A stretch of 64,000 nucleotides of DNA from Catellatospora sp. KI3 (GTDB lineage: Bacteria > Actinomycetota > Actinomycetes > Mycobacteriales > Micromonosporaceae), in the NCBI RefSeq assembly GCF_029948125.1, contig NZ_JASAMB010000012.1, positions 179,603 to 243,602 on the forward strand, read 5' to 3'. A model generated the notes under the pieces. It was given only the letters and a program-made list of their open reading frames with translations, made no database searches and was not told the DNA's origin. Positions 8,558 to 16,900 of this stretch are shown in pieces (position 1 is the stretch's first letter; every line of letters begins with the position of its first letter). A program made the position numbers and the translations under genes.

Positions 8558-8768
8558 ACCGTGGCCTCTCCGGTCGGCGGAGGAACGTGACAGTCGTGCC
8601 AAGGCCCGTTTTCACTGGCCCAGGCCGATCAACAGGCTTAATGATCGTTGCGGCGCACCATCTGGACATACCAAGGTTCGCTCACCGACGGCACGCAAGC
8701 GCACCAGCAGATTCGACCAGTCACCAGTACGCTGGCGAGCCGGTGCGTCGGTTCAGTTGGCGAGAAGG

Positions 8769-9929
8769 CTAAACGTCACGTTCGAACTCCTGGGCTTCGC
8801 CACGCAGAAGCTCCAGGACTTCGATGTTGTTCAGCAGGATGTCGGGATCGTACGTGTAGGTGGCCTTCAATTTCGACTGCCGCTCGAGCACTTGCTCGTC
8901 GGTTAGCTGTGCGAGCCATGCCGTGATCTGCTGTTCGCTCGGGGCTCCGTCTGTCTGACCGATGAGTTCGGCCATGCCGATCCGTGCTGTTGCAGCAGTC
9001 AGCCGCTGCTTGTGGCGTTCTGCGGCCGATGTGGTCGAACCCATTGAGATTGCGTGGCGTTCGTCCTGCTGGCCGACGGCGATCTCGTAGCGTGTCGGCA
9101 GTGTCGGCAGTGCCGGCTCGGGCGGCTCTGTGCCCGTGAGCAGTCGCGGCACTGCCTGCGTACGTACCCAGTTCGAGATCTCGTCGAGCTCCTGGATGAG
9201 CACCGGCCACCGGTCCGTTCCCGGCCGGTTGATCCCGATCGTCGGAAACAGGGTGACGTCGATCGTCGTGCCGATGGGCGTCTGCGCGATGACGTCGCCG
9301 ACACGCAGCGGTTCTTCGGGCCGCATAGGAAGGTCGTGGACTGAGCGCGGCATCTGGTCATCCTGGTACATCGCGATCAGGCGAACCGCGGTGAGCGCAG
9401 GCGTCCTGTGCTTAGCGTGGTTGGTGTGGAGTGCCAGTCGAGCCAATGGGTGCAGCTGAGGGTTGCGTAGCCGGTGGAAAGGCTGCAGCTGGTCGATACG
9501 GCGCACCAGCTCGCTGCCCTCTCGCAGCGAAGGTGGCCGGTCTCGGAGATTCTTCTTCTTCCACTGCTCGAATTTCTCATATGTGATCGATGCGGGCATC
9601 TCGACGCACTTGGCCGCCTTCTCATCTAGCGGTGCACCGTCGAGAAACTCGACCTCGGCGAACAGTGCGTGTTCGAGCGCAGCCCGTAGCGCGACCAACG
9701 CGTCTGCCACGAGGAGTGGCACTTTGCGTGGAATCGGAGCGACACTCTCCACCACAGTGCGACTGAACGACCCGGCCCGAACCTCGCGCAAGCCGAACAC
9801 ACCGTGGGGTTGCGTCTGGTACGTGAAGAGGAGATCGCTGACCTGCCCGATCAGCTCGTCGGCGTGGGATAGCGTCGCGGCGACGCCGAGATGGCGCTCC
9901 GGGAGCCAATGGGGCGCCGGTTTCGTCAC
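8769..9929 (-). CDS. Hypothetical protein with an RAALEH (Rx4H) helix
   Basis: A 386-residue soluble protein with no signal or membrane segment. The segment DALVALRAALEHALF (76-90) matches a motif of a widespread uncharacterised group (LRSALDH-type). It also has the R-x4-H spacing seen in HEPN ribonucleases, but the evidence for a HEPN fold is weak. The C-terminal third is Gln/Glu/Leu-rich and probably helical. The start is GTG at 9929, since no ATG is available nearby and the ribosome site is poor. It lies between the DUF6602-like gene (211-bp gap) and the divergent nuclease gene at 10353. The function is unknown. Confidence 0.6.
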   Translation of the reverse strand: MTKPAPHWLPERHLGVAATLSHADELIGQVSDLLFTYQTQPHGVFGLREVRAGSFSRTVVESVAPIPRKVPLLVADALVALRAALEHALFAEVEFLDGAPLDEKAAKCVEMPASITYEKFEQWKKKNLRDRPPSLREGSELVRRIDQLQPFHRLRNPQLHPLARLALHTNHAKHRTPALTAVRLIAMYQDDQMPRSVHDLPMRPEEPLRVGDVIAQTPIGTTIDVTLFPTIGINRPGTDRWPVLIQELDEISNWVRTQAVPRLLTGTEPPEPALPTLPTRYEIAVGQQDERHAISMGSTTSAAERHKQRLTAATARIGMAELIGQTDGAPSEQQITAWLAQLTDEQVLERQSKLKATYTYDPDILLNNIEVLELLRGEAQEFERDV

Positions 9930-10352
9930 GCCGCGATGTTAGCTGATAGTAGTTCTCGCCGTCGGAGAGTTCTTCAGTAAGCCCTCACGCGTAGAGGTCA
10001 ACCCGATTTGCGGGACCCGGCCGACCGCTCGGTGGAGCCGCAGTTTGCCAAACCGAGAACCTCGAAGCGATCAGCGCCTGCTCGATGAGGCATAGGGCCT
10101 TCAAACCCATCTGCTGGCGAGTCCGCGCTCGGCAGCAGCATGTCCAGGCTTTGCCAGGCGGCCCATTTGCAGGGGCTTGGCCTCCGCCGTGATCTGACCG
10201 TGCCGGTGTCTGCCATCGCCGGAACGGGAGTGAGTCAGACAATTGCGAACGCCCCTCGGGTCAACGTCATCGCTCGAGGGCGTGGTGCGTGAGTCGGGCG
10301 TGTCGGCGGAAATCTCCTCGCGACTGCAGTCGTCGGCCACGACGATGGTCCG
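9930..10352. other. 423-bp divergent intergenic region
   Basis: It lies between two divergently transcribed island genes and presumably holds both promoters. Short open frames on the minus strand (for example 9985-10242) have no ribosome site or recognisable motif. I see no RNA gene or repeat. Confidence 0.5.
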
Positions 10353-11543
10353 GTGACCACTGAGACTCCCGGACATCAGGCAGAGGACTACGCCCGCCAA
10401 CTGGCGGGCGACCTCGGCGTCCGCGACTTCGTCTATCAGCCGGCGGTGGTTAAGAAGGGCAGCGGTCTACGTGAGATCAGCGATGGCCTGCTCGTGGCTG
10501 GCGGCGACGGATTGATCCTGCAGGTCAAGAGCCGTGATCCGGAGGCGGCGAAGCGCGACTCTGTGCAGAAGGCCCAGTCGTGGTGCGCCAAGACCGCCGC
10601 CGACGCCGTACGCCAGGCCGACGGGACCCGCCGGTCGATCTGCGACGGCCATGTCCAGGTCCGGTCGCTGCGCGGATTCGAGCGACTTCTCCCGAACGCG
10701 TCGACGTGGCCGGCCGTGATCATCGTGGGCCATCCCAGCAATCCCCAGGTCGCGCTTCCGGCAGAGCCCAAGACGCTTTACATCTCGCTGCACGATTGGC
10801 GTAACCTGCACCGCTGGCTGCGGTCCACGTCGCAGGTGATCAGCTACGTCCGGCGCGCCATCGACAGCCGCGTCGAGGTCGACCTCGGCTGCGAACAGGA
10901 CCGCTACCGTGCTCTGGCCGCTGCCGACCTGCGCGCCCCCGGCTCGTTGACGTCGTTGCCGGTCTTGCCGCCCTACCCGATCGACGGTGCCGAGGCCAGG
11001 GATGCGGCACTGTTCGAGGACCTGATCGAGCGCCTTGCTGACCCCGAGGGCGCGACGGGCTGGCACGCCCAGCAGTACCTACGGATCGTCGAGGAACTTG
11101 ACCGTGTCCCCGCAATCGTGCGAGTCCACCTCGGGGCTAAGATGCGTCAGACGTACCTGGAGATGTGCGCGTCCCGTTCCCGGCGCAGTTTCGTTGCCCT
11201 AGGTCCGAGCGGTCGGGGAACCCGGCTGGCGTTTCTATATGAGTATGACGCCGACGACCGGCCAGCCGGCGACTGGTTCATGGCACAAGTTGCCGCCTAC
11301 GGCACGCTGCGGCACGAGAACGCCCTGGCCGCAGGGGCGGAACCGTCGTCGGCAACAGTGGCCATCGGCGTGCTCCACCATCGCGATCACGGACGCCGAT
11401 ACGTGTTCTTCTACAACGCGGGGGCCGATATCCGGCTGCCGGACGACCTCCGTCGTCAGATGGAAGCCGAGTTCGGGGTGTTGAACGCAACTGACCGGTC
11501 GGAGGTGGCACAGCAGGCCGCACGGATCATCGACCTTGAGTGA
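10353..11543 (+). CDS. Putative PD-(D/E)XK nuclease-domain protein
   Basis: A 396-residue protein with an N-terminal restriction-endonuclease-like core: QAEDYARQLAGDLG helix (9-22), REISDGLLVAG (40-50) and GLILQVKSRD (53-62). This gives the E41/D44...Q57-V-K59 arrangement typical of Mrr-like and related nucleases. The remainder (about 120-396) has WPAVIIVGHPSNPQ and a C-terminal half of unknown fold. It starts at GTG 10353, and no clear ribosome site is seen. It converges on the next gene with only 35 bp between stops. A DNA-directed role in defence is inferred from the nuclease core and the island context. It could equally be a housekeeping DUF carried along. Confidence 0.65.
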   Translation: MTTETPGHQAEDYARQLAGDLGVRDFVYQPAVVKKGSGLREISDGLLVAGGDGLILQVKSRDPEAAKRDSVQKAQSWCAKTAADAVRQADGTRRSICDGHVQVRSLRGFERLLPNASTWPAVIIVGHPSNPQVALPAEPKTLYISLHDWRNLHRWLRSTSQVISYVRRAIDSRVEVDLGCEQDRYRALAAADLRAPGSLTSLPVLPPYPIDGAEARDAALFEDLIERLADPEGATGWHAQQYLRIVEELDRVPAIVRVHLGAKMRQTYLEMCASRSRRSFVALGPSGRGTRLAFLYEYDADDRPAGDWFMAQVAAYGTLRHENALAAGAEPSSATVAIGVLHHRDHGRRYVFFYNAGADIRLPDDLRRQMEAEFGVLNATDRSEVAQQAARIIDLE

Positions 11544-11578
11544 CCGGCGGCGCCACAAGGGAGGTACCTCGCAAGCTG

Positions 11579-12706
11579 TCACGGAAGCTGATGCCGTGTT
11601 GCGAGGCTGTCGAAGAACTGCCCGAGCATTATATGAGCCTCTGGTGCCACAAGTTCGTATCCACCGAAGCGGTAGATCTCGTAGCCGGCCAGTCGCAATG
11701 CCCGGTCTTCGGCCATCATCTCGCTGTAGTTCTTCGGCGAAGCCACATCACCGACGGCATAGTGCTGCTTGCCATCGACCTCAAGGACTATCCGCACTCC
11801 GCCTGGCAGCAAAAGAAGGAAGTCCAGCCGCTGCCGGTACAGAGGCCGATTCTCTGGGACACGGCTGTTCTGCCGCGCAGGGTCGTAGTGCAGGTAGACC
11901 TGCGGCAGCAAAGCGGGCTGCGTCGCTGCTTGTCGTCCCCGAAATCGGCGGTAGTAGCTGTCGAACAGGAGCAGTTCGGGCTTGTTGTCGCCGAGCGATT
12001 CCCGCAGGCGCCGGTAGAGGCTCGTCTTTACCTGCTCGTCGGTCGCATCAGTGGAGGCATGTTCTGTTCGCCACCAAGACGTCAACGTTCCCCAGTCGAG
12101 ACCGACGTCGGTGAGGGGGCGGTTATAGAACAGGCAGAATTCGCCGTTGGCGACGATCTCGATGACGTTGCTGAGCGCGTCTCGGAACACGATGTCGGGC
12201 TTCGGCCCGGTGGAGGCGAAGATGATGTTCTTGACCTCGCCATCCACGCCAACGAGTTGGGCTGACCTGACGCTGGCGTCTTCCAGCACTTCCAGGCTGG
12301 AGAGGACCGGTGTGAATAGGGCGTTTACGTATCCCCGCCTAGCGCCCCAACCGCCGCCGCCTGACATGTTGTTGGCAGACCAGTATCCGCGGAAGCCCTG
12401 GAAGTCCCGAAATGGCGGATCGAACTGGATCCCGAGTCGGCGCAGAACCGACCGAAGGCTTCGCAGCAGCAGCGACATCTCGTCGTTGCTGAGGCGCTCG
12501 CCGCCGTCCGTGCCGTAGGCGGTCAGCTCTTGTTGCCCGAGCTGCGCCAGCGCATATGCGGCGTCCACGTCGCTTACGCCGTCAGCGCTTGCCTGGCGAA
12601 GGTGCTCGACCAAGTCGGTGTCGAAGGCATGCGGCACCGACCACGGCTCACCGTTCATCGCCCAACTGGAATCTTGCTTCTGGACGAACAGATCTGCCGG
12701 GTTCAT
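11579..12706 (-). CDS. AbiJ-NTD3-like protein with C-terminal Vsr/DUF559-type nuclease motif
   Basis: A 375-residue protein. Residues 70-145 (ERLSNDEMSLLLRSLRSVLR, then PPFRDFQGFRGYW and GGWGARRGYVNALF) resemble the N-terminal domain of AbiJ-related abortive-infection proteins. The C-terminus carries QRLDFLLLLPGG then VLEVDGKQHYA (307-317) and MMAEDRALRLAGYEIYRFGG (330-349). This is the D295...E309-V-D-G-K313 signature of very-short-patch/DUF559-like endonucleases, where the final stretch packs the catalytic strand. The ATG at 12706 has only a weak ribosome site. An IS5-family element starts 12 bp upstream and may have displaced its promoter. An abortive-infection or nuclease role is likely but not shown. 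The AbiJ assignment is less certain than the nuclease core. Confidence 0.68.
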   Translation of the reverse strand: MNPADLFVQKQDSSWAMNGEPWSVPHAFDTDLVEHLRQASADGVSDVDAAYALAQLGQQELTAYGTDGGERLSNDEMSLLLRSLRSVLRRLGIQFDPPFRDFQGFRGYWSANNMSGGGGWGARRGYVNALFTPVLSSLEVLEDASVRSAQLVGVDGEVKNIIFASTGPKPDIVFRDALSNVIEIVANGEFCLFYNRPLTDVGLDWGTLTSWWRTEHASTDATDEQVKTSLYRRLRESLGDNKPELLLFDSYYRRFRGRQAATQPALLPQVYLHYDPARQNSRVPENRPLYRQRLDFLLLLPGGVRIVLEVDGKQHYAVGDVASPKNYSEMMAEDRALRLAGYEIYRFGGYELVAPEAHIMLGQFFDSLATRHQLP

Positions 12707-12718
12707 GCGCGGAGTTTA

Positions 12719-13784
12719 GTACCCGTTAAATAGCGAGGTCAGCGGATAGTGGGCGTGGTTTGGGGCGACGGGCTTGGCTGCGGCGGGCCAGGCGTCGGGT
12801 CATGATGATGACCATGGCCCACTGAACCATCGCGGCGTGGTGTTCGGGCTGACGTTCGTAGTCGCGGACGGTGCATCGACAGCGGGTGATCCAGGACAGG
12901 GTGCGCTCAACGACCCATCTGCGGTGCAGGACCTGGAAGCCGACCTGGCCGGCGAGCTTGCGGACGATAGCGACCGTGATGCCCAGACACTTGGCGGCCC
13001 AGTCGACGAGGTGGCCCTGGTAGCCGGCGTCGGCCCAGATCATGGTGACGCGCTGGAAGCAGGTGCGTAGCGCCCAGAGCAGAACGCGTCCGCCGTCGCG
13101 GTCCTGAACTCCGGCGGCGGTGACGAGCACGACAAGCAGTAGTCCCGTGGTGTCGACGGCGATGTGCCGCTTGCGTCCGTTCACCTTCTTCCCGGCGTCG
13201 AAGCTGCGCTGGGCGCGGGCGACGGTCTCGGCGGTGCGCACCGACTGCGAGTCGATCAGTGCCGCGGACGGCTGGGCGTTGCGGCCTTCGGCGGTGCGGA
13301 CCTGTTCGCGCAGGCCGGCGTGCAGGCGGGTGAGGGTGCCGTCGCGGGTCCAGGTGCGGAAGTAGTGGTAGACGGTCGGCCAGGGCGGGAAATCGACCGG
13401 CAACGCCCGCCAGACGCAGCCGTTGTGGGCCAGGTAGCGGATCGCGTCGACGACGTCGCGGCGCGGGTAGGACACCGCGCGGCCGGCCCCGCCGGCGGGC
13501 ACGTAACGGGCCATGACCCGCCACTCGGCGTCGGTGGTGTCCGACGGATAGCGGCGTACGCGGCCGGTGGGCAGGTGTTCTGCCTCCGGTGTCGGGGGTG
13601 CGGCATCGGCCTGGCCGCAGACCAGGTAGAAAGACACTGTGGGGCCTTCGGGAGGGCTTGGCGTAGACAACCAAAGCCATACCTGAAGGCCCCACCCTCA
13701 TCAGCCCGACACACCGAAACAGACTCGCGTACGGCCCCACCTCAACCGGCGACCAGCCCGCTGACCTGGCTATTTAACGGGATC
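12719..13784 (-). mobile_element. IS5-family insertion sequence (IS427-like), complete
   Basis: The element is 1066 bp with matching ends: CCCGTTAAATAGCGAGGTCA (12722-12741) and the reverse complement CCCGTTAAATAGCCAGGTCA at 13762-13781, one mismatch in 20. The outermost three bases (GTA versus GAT) pair less well, so the exact boundary is uncertain by a few bases. A TA dinucleotide flanks both ends (12717-12718 and 13785-13786), consistent with the 2-bp duplication of the IS427 group. It carries one intact transposase gene and separates the small nuclease genes from the two giant genes of the island. Confidence 0.85.
12726..13637 (-). CDS. IS5-family DDE transposase
   Basis: A 303-residue transposase in one frame. 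RYPSDTTDAEWRVM is the N-terminal helix-turn-helix lead of IS5-type enzymes. ALIDSQSVRTAE holds the first catalytic Asp, MIWADAGYQGHLVDW the second, and RRWVVERTLSWITRCRCTVR the terminal Glu of the DDE triad (R-x3-E-R-x2-S/A-W). GTG at 13637 is preferred because GAAGG lies about 7 nt upstream; a TTG at 13670 would add 11 residues. The stop is 7 bp from the left end of the element. All catalytic motifs are present, so it may be active. Confidence 0.9.
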   Translation of the reverse strand: MSFYLVCGQADAAPPTPEAEHLPTGRVRRYPSDTTDAEWRVMARYVPAGGAGRAVSYPRRDVVDAIRYLAHNGCVWRALPVDFPPWPTVYHYFRTWTRDGTLTRLHAGLREQVRTAEGRNAQPSAALIDSQSVRTAETVARAQRSFDAGKKVNGRKRHIAVDTTGLLLVVLVTAAGVQDRDGGRVLLWALRTCFQRVTMIWADAGYQGHLVDWAAKCLGITVAIVRKLAGQVGFQVLHRRWVVERTLSWITRCRCTVRDYERQPEHHAAMVQWAMVIIMTRRLARRSQARRPKPRPLSADLAI

Positions 13785-13920
13785 TAAGACCGGCTGGTGG
13801 CCTACACGTATCGGGCGCAGGCCCGCTCGTGCCGCGGATCGAGCGGCGCTCCTGCAGCAAGGCGGTACCCTTCGACGCTTTCGGTTGCCGCAGCAGGCGT
13901 CGGAGCGCTCACGTACTTGA

Positions 13921-16900
13921 TCACCAGCTGTGACCTGGTGTCCATTTCATGCTCAGGTCGGTGAGGCTGTCGTAGAGGTCTATCGCCTGGTCCCAGCCCT
14001 TCTCTACGAGTTGCTCGAGCACGGCGCGTACGGTAGTCAGGCCGCGAGGGTGGCCGAGGACGGCGGAACTTTGCTCGGTGATCAAATGTGTTATAAGGAT
14101 CTTGACGTCGTTCATGCCCTGGTACTCGGAAGCGTAGAGCGGGTTGGCGCCGACTACGTTGCCCATGATGGTGATGGCTTCAGCGGCATGGCCCATACGA
14201 AGATGGTCGATAGTTTGCATGATGTAGTGGGCGATGCGGCTGTCGTTCACACCGCCAACCTTTTGCAGGATCGGCAGGGCTAGATGGGCGAAGCTGTCGT
14301 CGGAACCGCGGGCTACTTCGCGGCCTACCTGTTTGTCTGTTGCCCCGCTGGCGAAGTACAACTGCATGGCGACCTCGCCTAGAACACTGCGTACCGAAGC
14401 TGCGTCTTCGGGTGTGCTGGTCGTTAGCTGGCTTGTCGCAGTTGCCGTCAGGCTGCTGAGCAGGCGGAATGCCTCAACCTGAGCGGTGCCGTAGCTCGGA
14501 TCGGCTGGATTAAGAAGGTTGCCGAATGATCTGACGATCACGCTGGCCGTGCGGGGATACGTACACGGCGACGCGAGCCAGGCTGCGCAGCGCGCTGATG
14601 CGAACGATGTGCGGCGATGGCAGGCGAGACTCGCAAGCATACTGAGGCAGAGTTGGCGTTCGGTGCCCTTGAGATCCACTTCGTCGTCTTGATCCGCGGT
14701 GAGGAACTTCCAGCTCGGGATGCCGGCGAGCCTAGCGATCACATCGTCGATCCGCTGTGGGTCGTTCGGGTGGGTGTACCAGAGCTGGCTCAGCAGGGAC
14801 GCTCTGATCGGCCTCCAGGTTTCGACGCGTAGACGGCCTTCGACGGCGGCAACGAGTTCCGCGATGTCCGGGTGGATCAAGTACATTGCGCCGGTGGAGA
14901 TGTAGCGGGGGCCGCGGTCTTGGTCTGCGGTGAGCGGGCGGAGTAGGTCCCGTATTTGGGTGCCATGGGTAGCTGCCCACTCGGGCCGGTCCAGAAGCCC
15001 GACGATTCCTTCCACAGCACGTGTCTTGGGCGAGGGGTAGTAGCCCTCGCCCTCATCCAGATCTTGGTTCGCGGTGGGTGTAGCAGTCGGTTGCGCAACA
15101 ATCGCAGTAGTCAGCACGTCGTATATCTCCCGCCCGATGGCCGAGTCGGGCGTGACTACAGGGACCTTGACCAGGCGTAGGGCTAGGGTCAACCGTTGTC
15201 CATCGACGCCGGACGAGTCGGAATTTTCACGCAACTTCTCCCAGATGCCTAGGAGCTGGGATTCGCCGGCTTGGCTCTTTGCCGGCTCTGAGCTGGTTAG
15301 GAGCTGGTGGCCTTCCTGGATTTGCTGGTCGAGGTACGCCGGTGATCCCACCTCTGGCCTGCTAGATTCGAAGAAGATCATCCGGAATGTGTCTGATGGG
15401 TCTTCAGGGGTGGCGGGAAGACCCGACGGTTGACCGTCGAGCCGCGCTTGTAGTTCGCGGCGGATTGTGCTCGCCCGTTCCCGGAGGTGGGCTGAAGGAT
15501 CTTCCTGTACTGATGCAGAGCCACGGTCGGAGACGAGACCGGCGACGGCTGTGAAAATCTTGCGTCGAGTCGCTGGTTCGATGTCGGCCACGATCCGTAG
15601 GGCTACGTAGGTCGCGATCATCCAGGTGACCGGATGGGTGAAGAGGTTAGGCGAGGTGAGAGCTGGCGCAAGGGCGAAGGCTAGACGTGGAGTGCTCGCG
15701 ACGGCACCGGTGTGAAGGACCTTCTGCCATGCCTCTGCGTTGTGTAGTTCGTTGATGAGGATCTGGACGGCGTCGGCGAGTTCGGTCTCGGTGAGTGGCC
15801 GCTCCGGGGTTAGGACCTGGCCGGGGTGTCCCGTCGCCACAGGCTCGCCGGCCAGGCAGGCTGCGAGCATCGTGGCGAGTTTAAGGTCGGTGCCGTCAGG
15901 CGCTCCTATGAACATGACGCCTGGGTACTGCAGCTTGGGCGGAGCTGGATGTTGGTCGGTGGAGTGCGGCTCGCTGGCGTTGAGGATGTGGGCGATCGTG
16001 CGGATCGCGTCAGCCGGCGCCTTGGATAGCAGGGCGGCAAATCGATCTGCGATCACATACTGCGCGCTGTGGAGGATCTGCTGGCTTGCGCTGTCGTTGA
16101 TGTTCCGGTTGCCGTTTACGCCCGGTTGACCGTCATGGCGCCACGCCGAGTGGGCTATGGCTGTAGCAAGTCGAGGGGCAGCGTGCGCGATGTCGCTGAA
16201 GCGGTCGGCGAGCGGGAGCAGGAGCTCAGGTCCCCAGTGGTTAGTGATCTGCGGCTGCAGTGCTCTGAGCAGGATCGGCTCTACCGCCGCCGGGTGATGC
16301 GGTGTGACAGCGGCGAGGAGCTGGCCGCCGGCTCGCGGAATGTAGGTGGACGCTGATGCGACCGGGTCTGTCATGCCTGCGGTGAGGCTGTCGCAGATTG
16401 CTGTCGTCCACGAGGTCAGGCCTGGTGTGGCTGCGTTGATCTTTGCGGCTAGATTCGCGCGGAGACAGGCGTGCAGACATAGATCGGCGAGGTTGATGTT
16501 GGCGGTGGCCTTGGCGCGCTGGGCTACGCGGGCGATCATATCGGCGAGTTCGGTCATGGGTTCGGTACGCGCGGACAGGCTTATGTAGCGCGTGGTCAGC
16601 AGCAACAGGGTGCGGGCGTGCGTTGGTTGCCAGCCTGCGGAGTGCGTCTCGGTGGCGGTGCAGGCGAGTTCGAGTGCGGTGGTGTCGGCTGGGGTCCGGA
16701 CGAGTTCGGCGGCCTGCTTGGCCGCGCTGGCTGCGGCGAGGGGGTGCGTGGCGCCGAGAGTGAGTGCCGCGTCCCAGAACGCCTCTCGCGTTTGCGTGTG
16801 GTGCCAGATTGTGACGAGGCGATATTCGATGCTGGGACGGACAGTGAGTACCAGGTCAGGATCGTTGTTGAGCGCGGTGATCAGGGAGCGGGGTTCTGTT

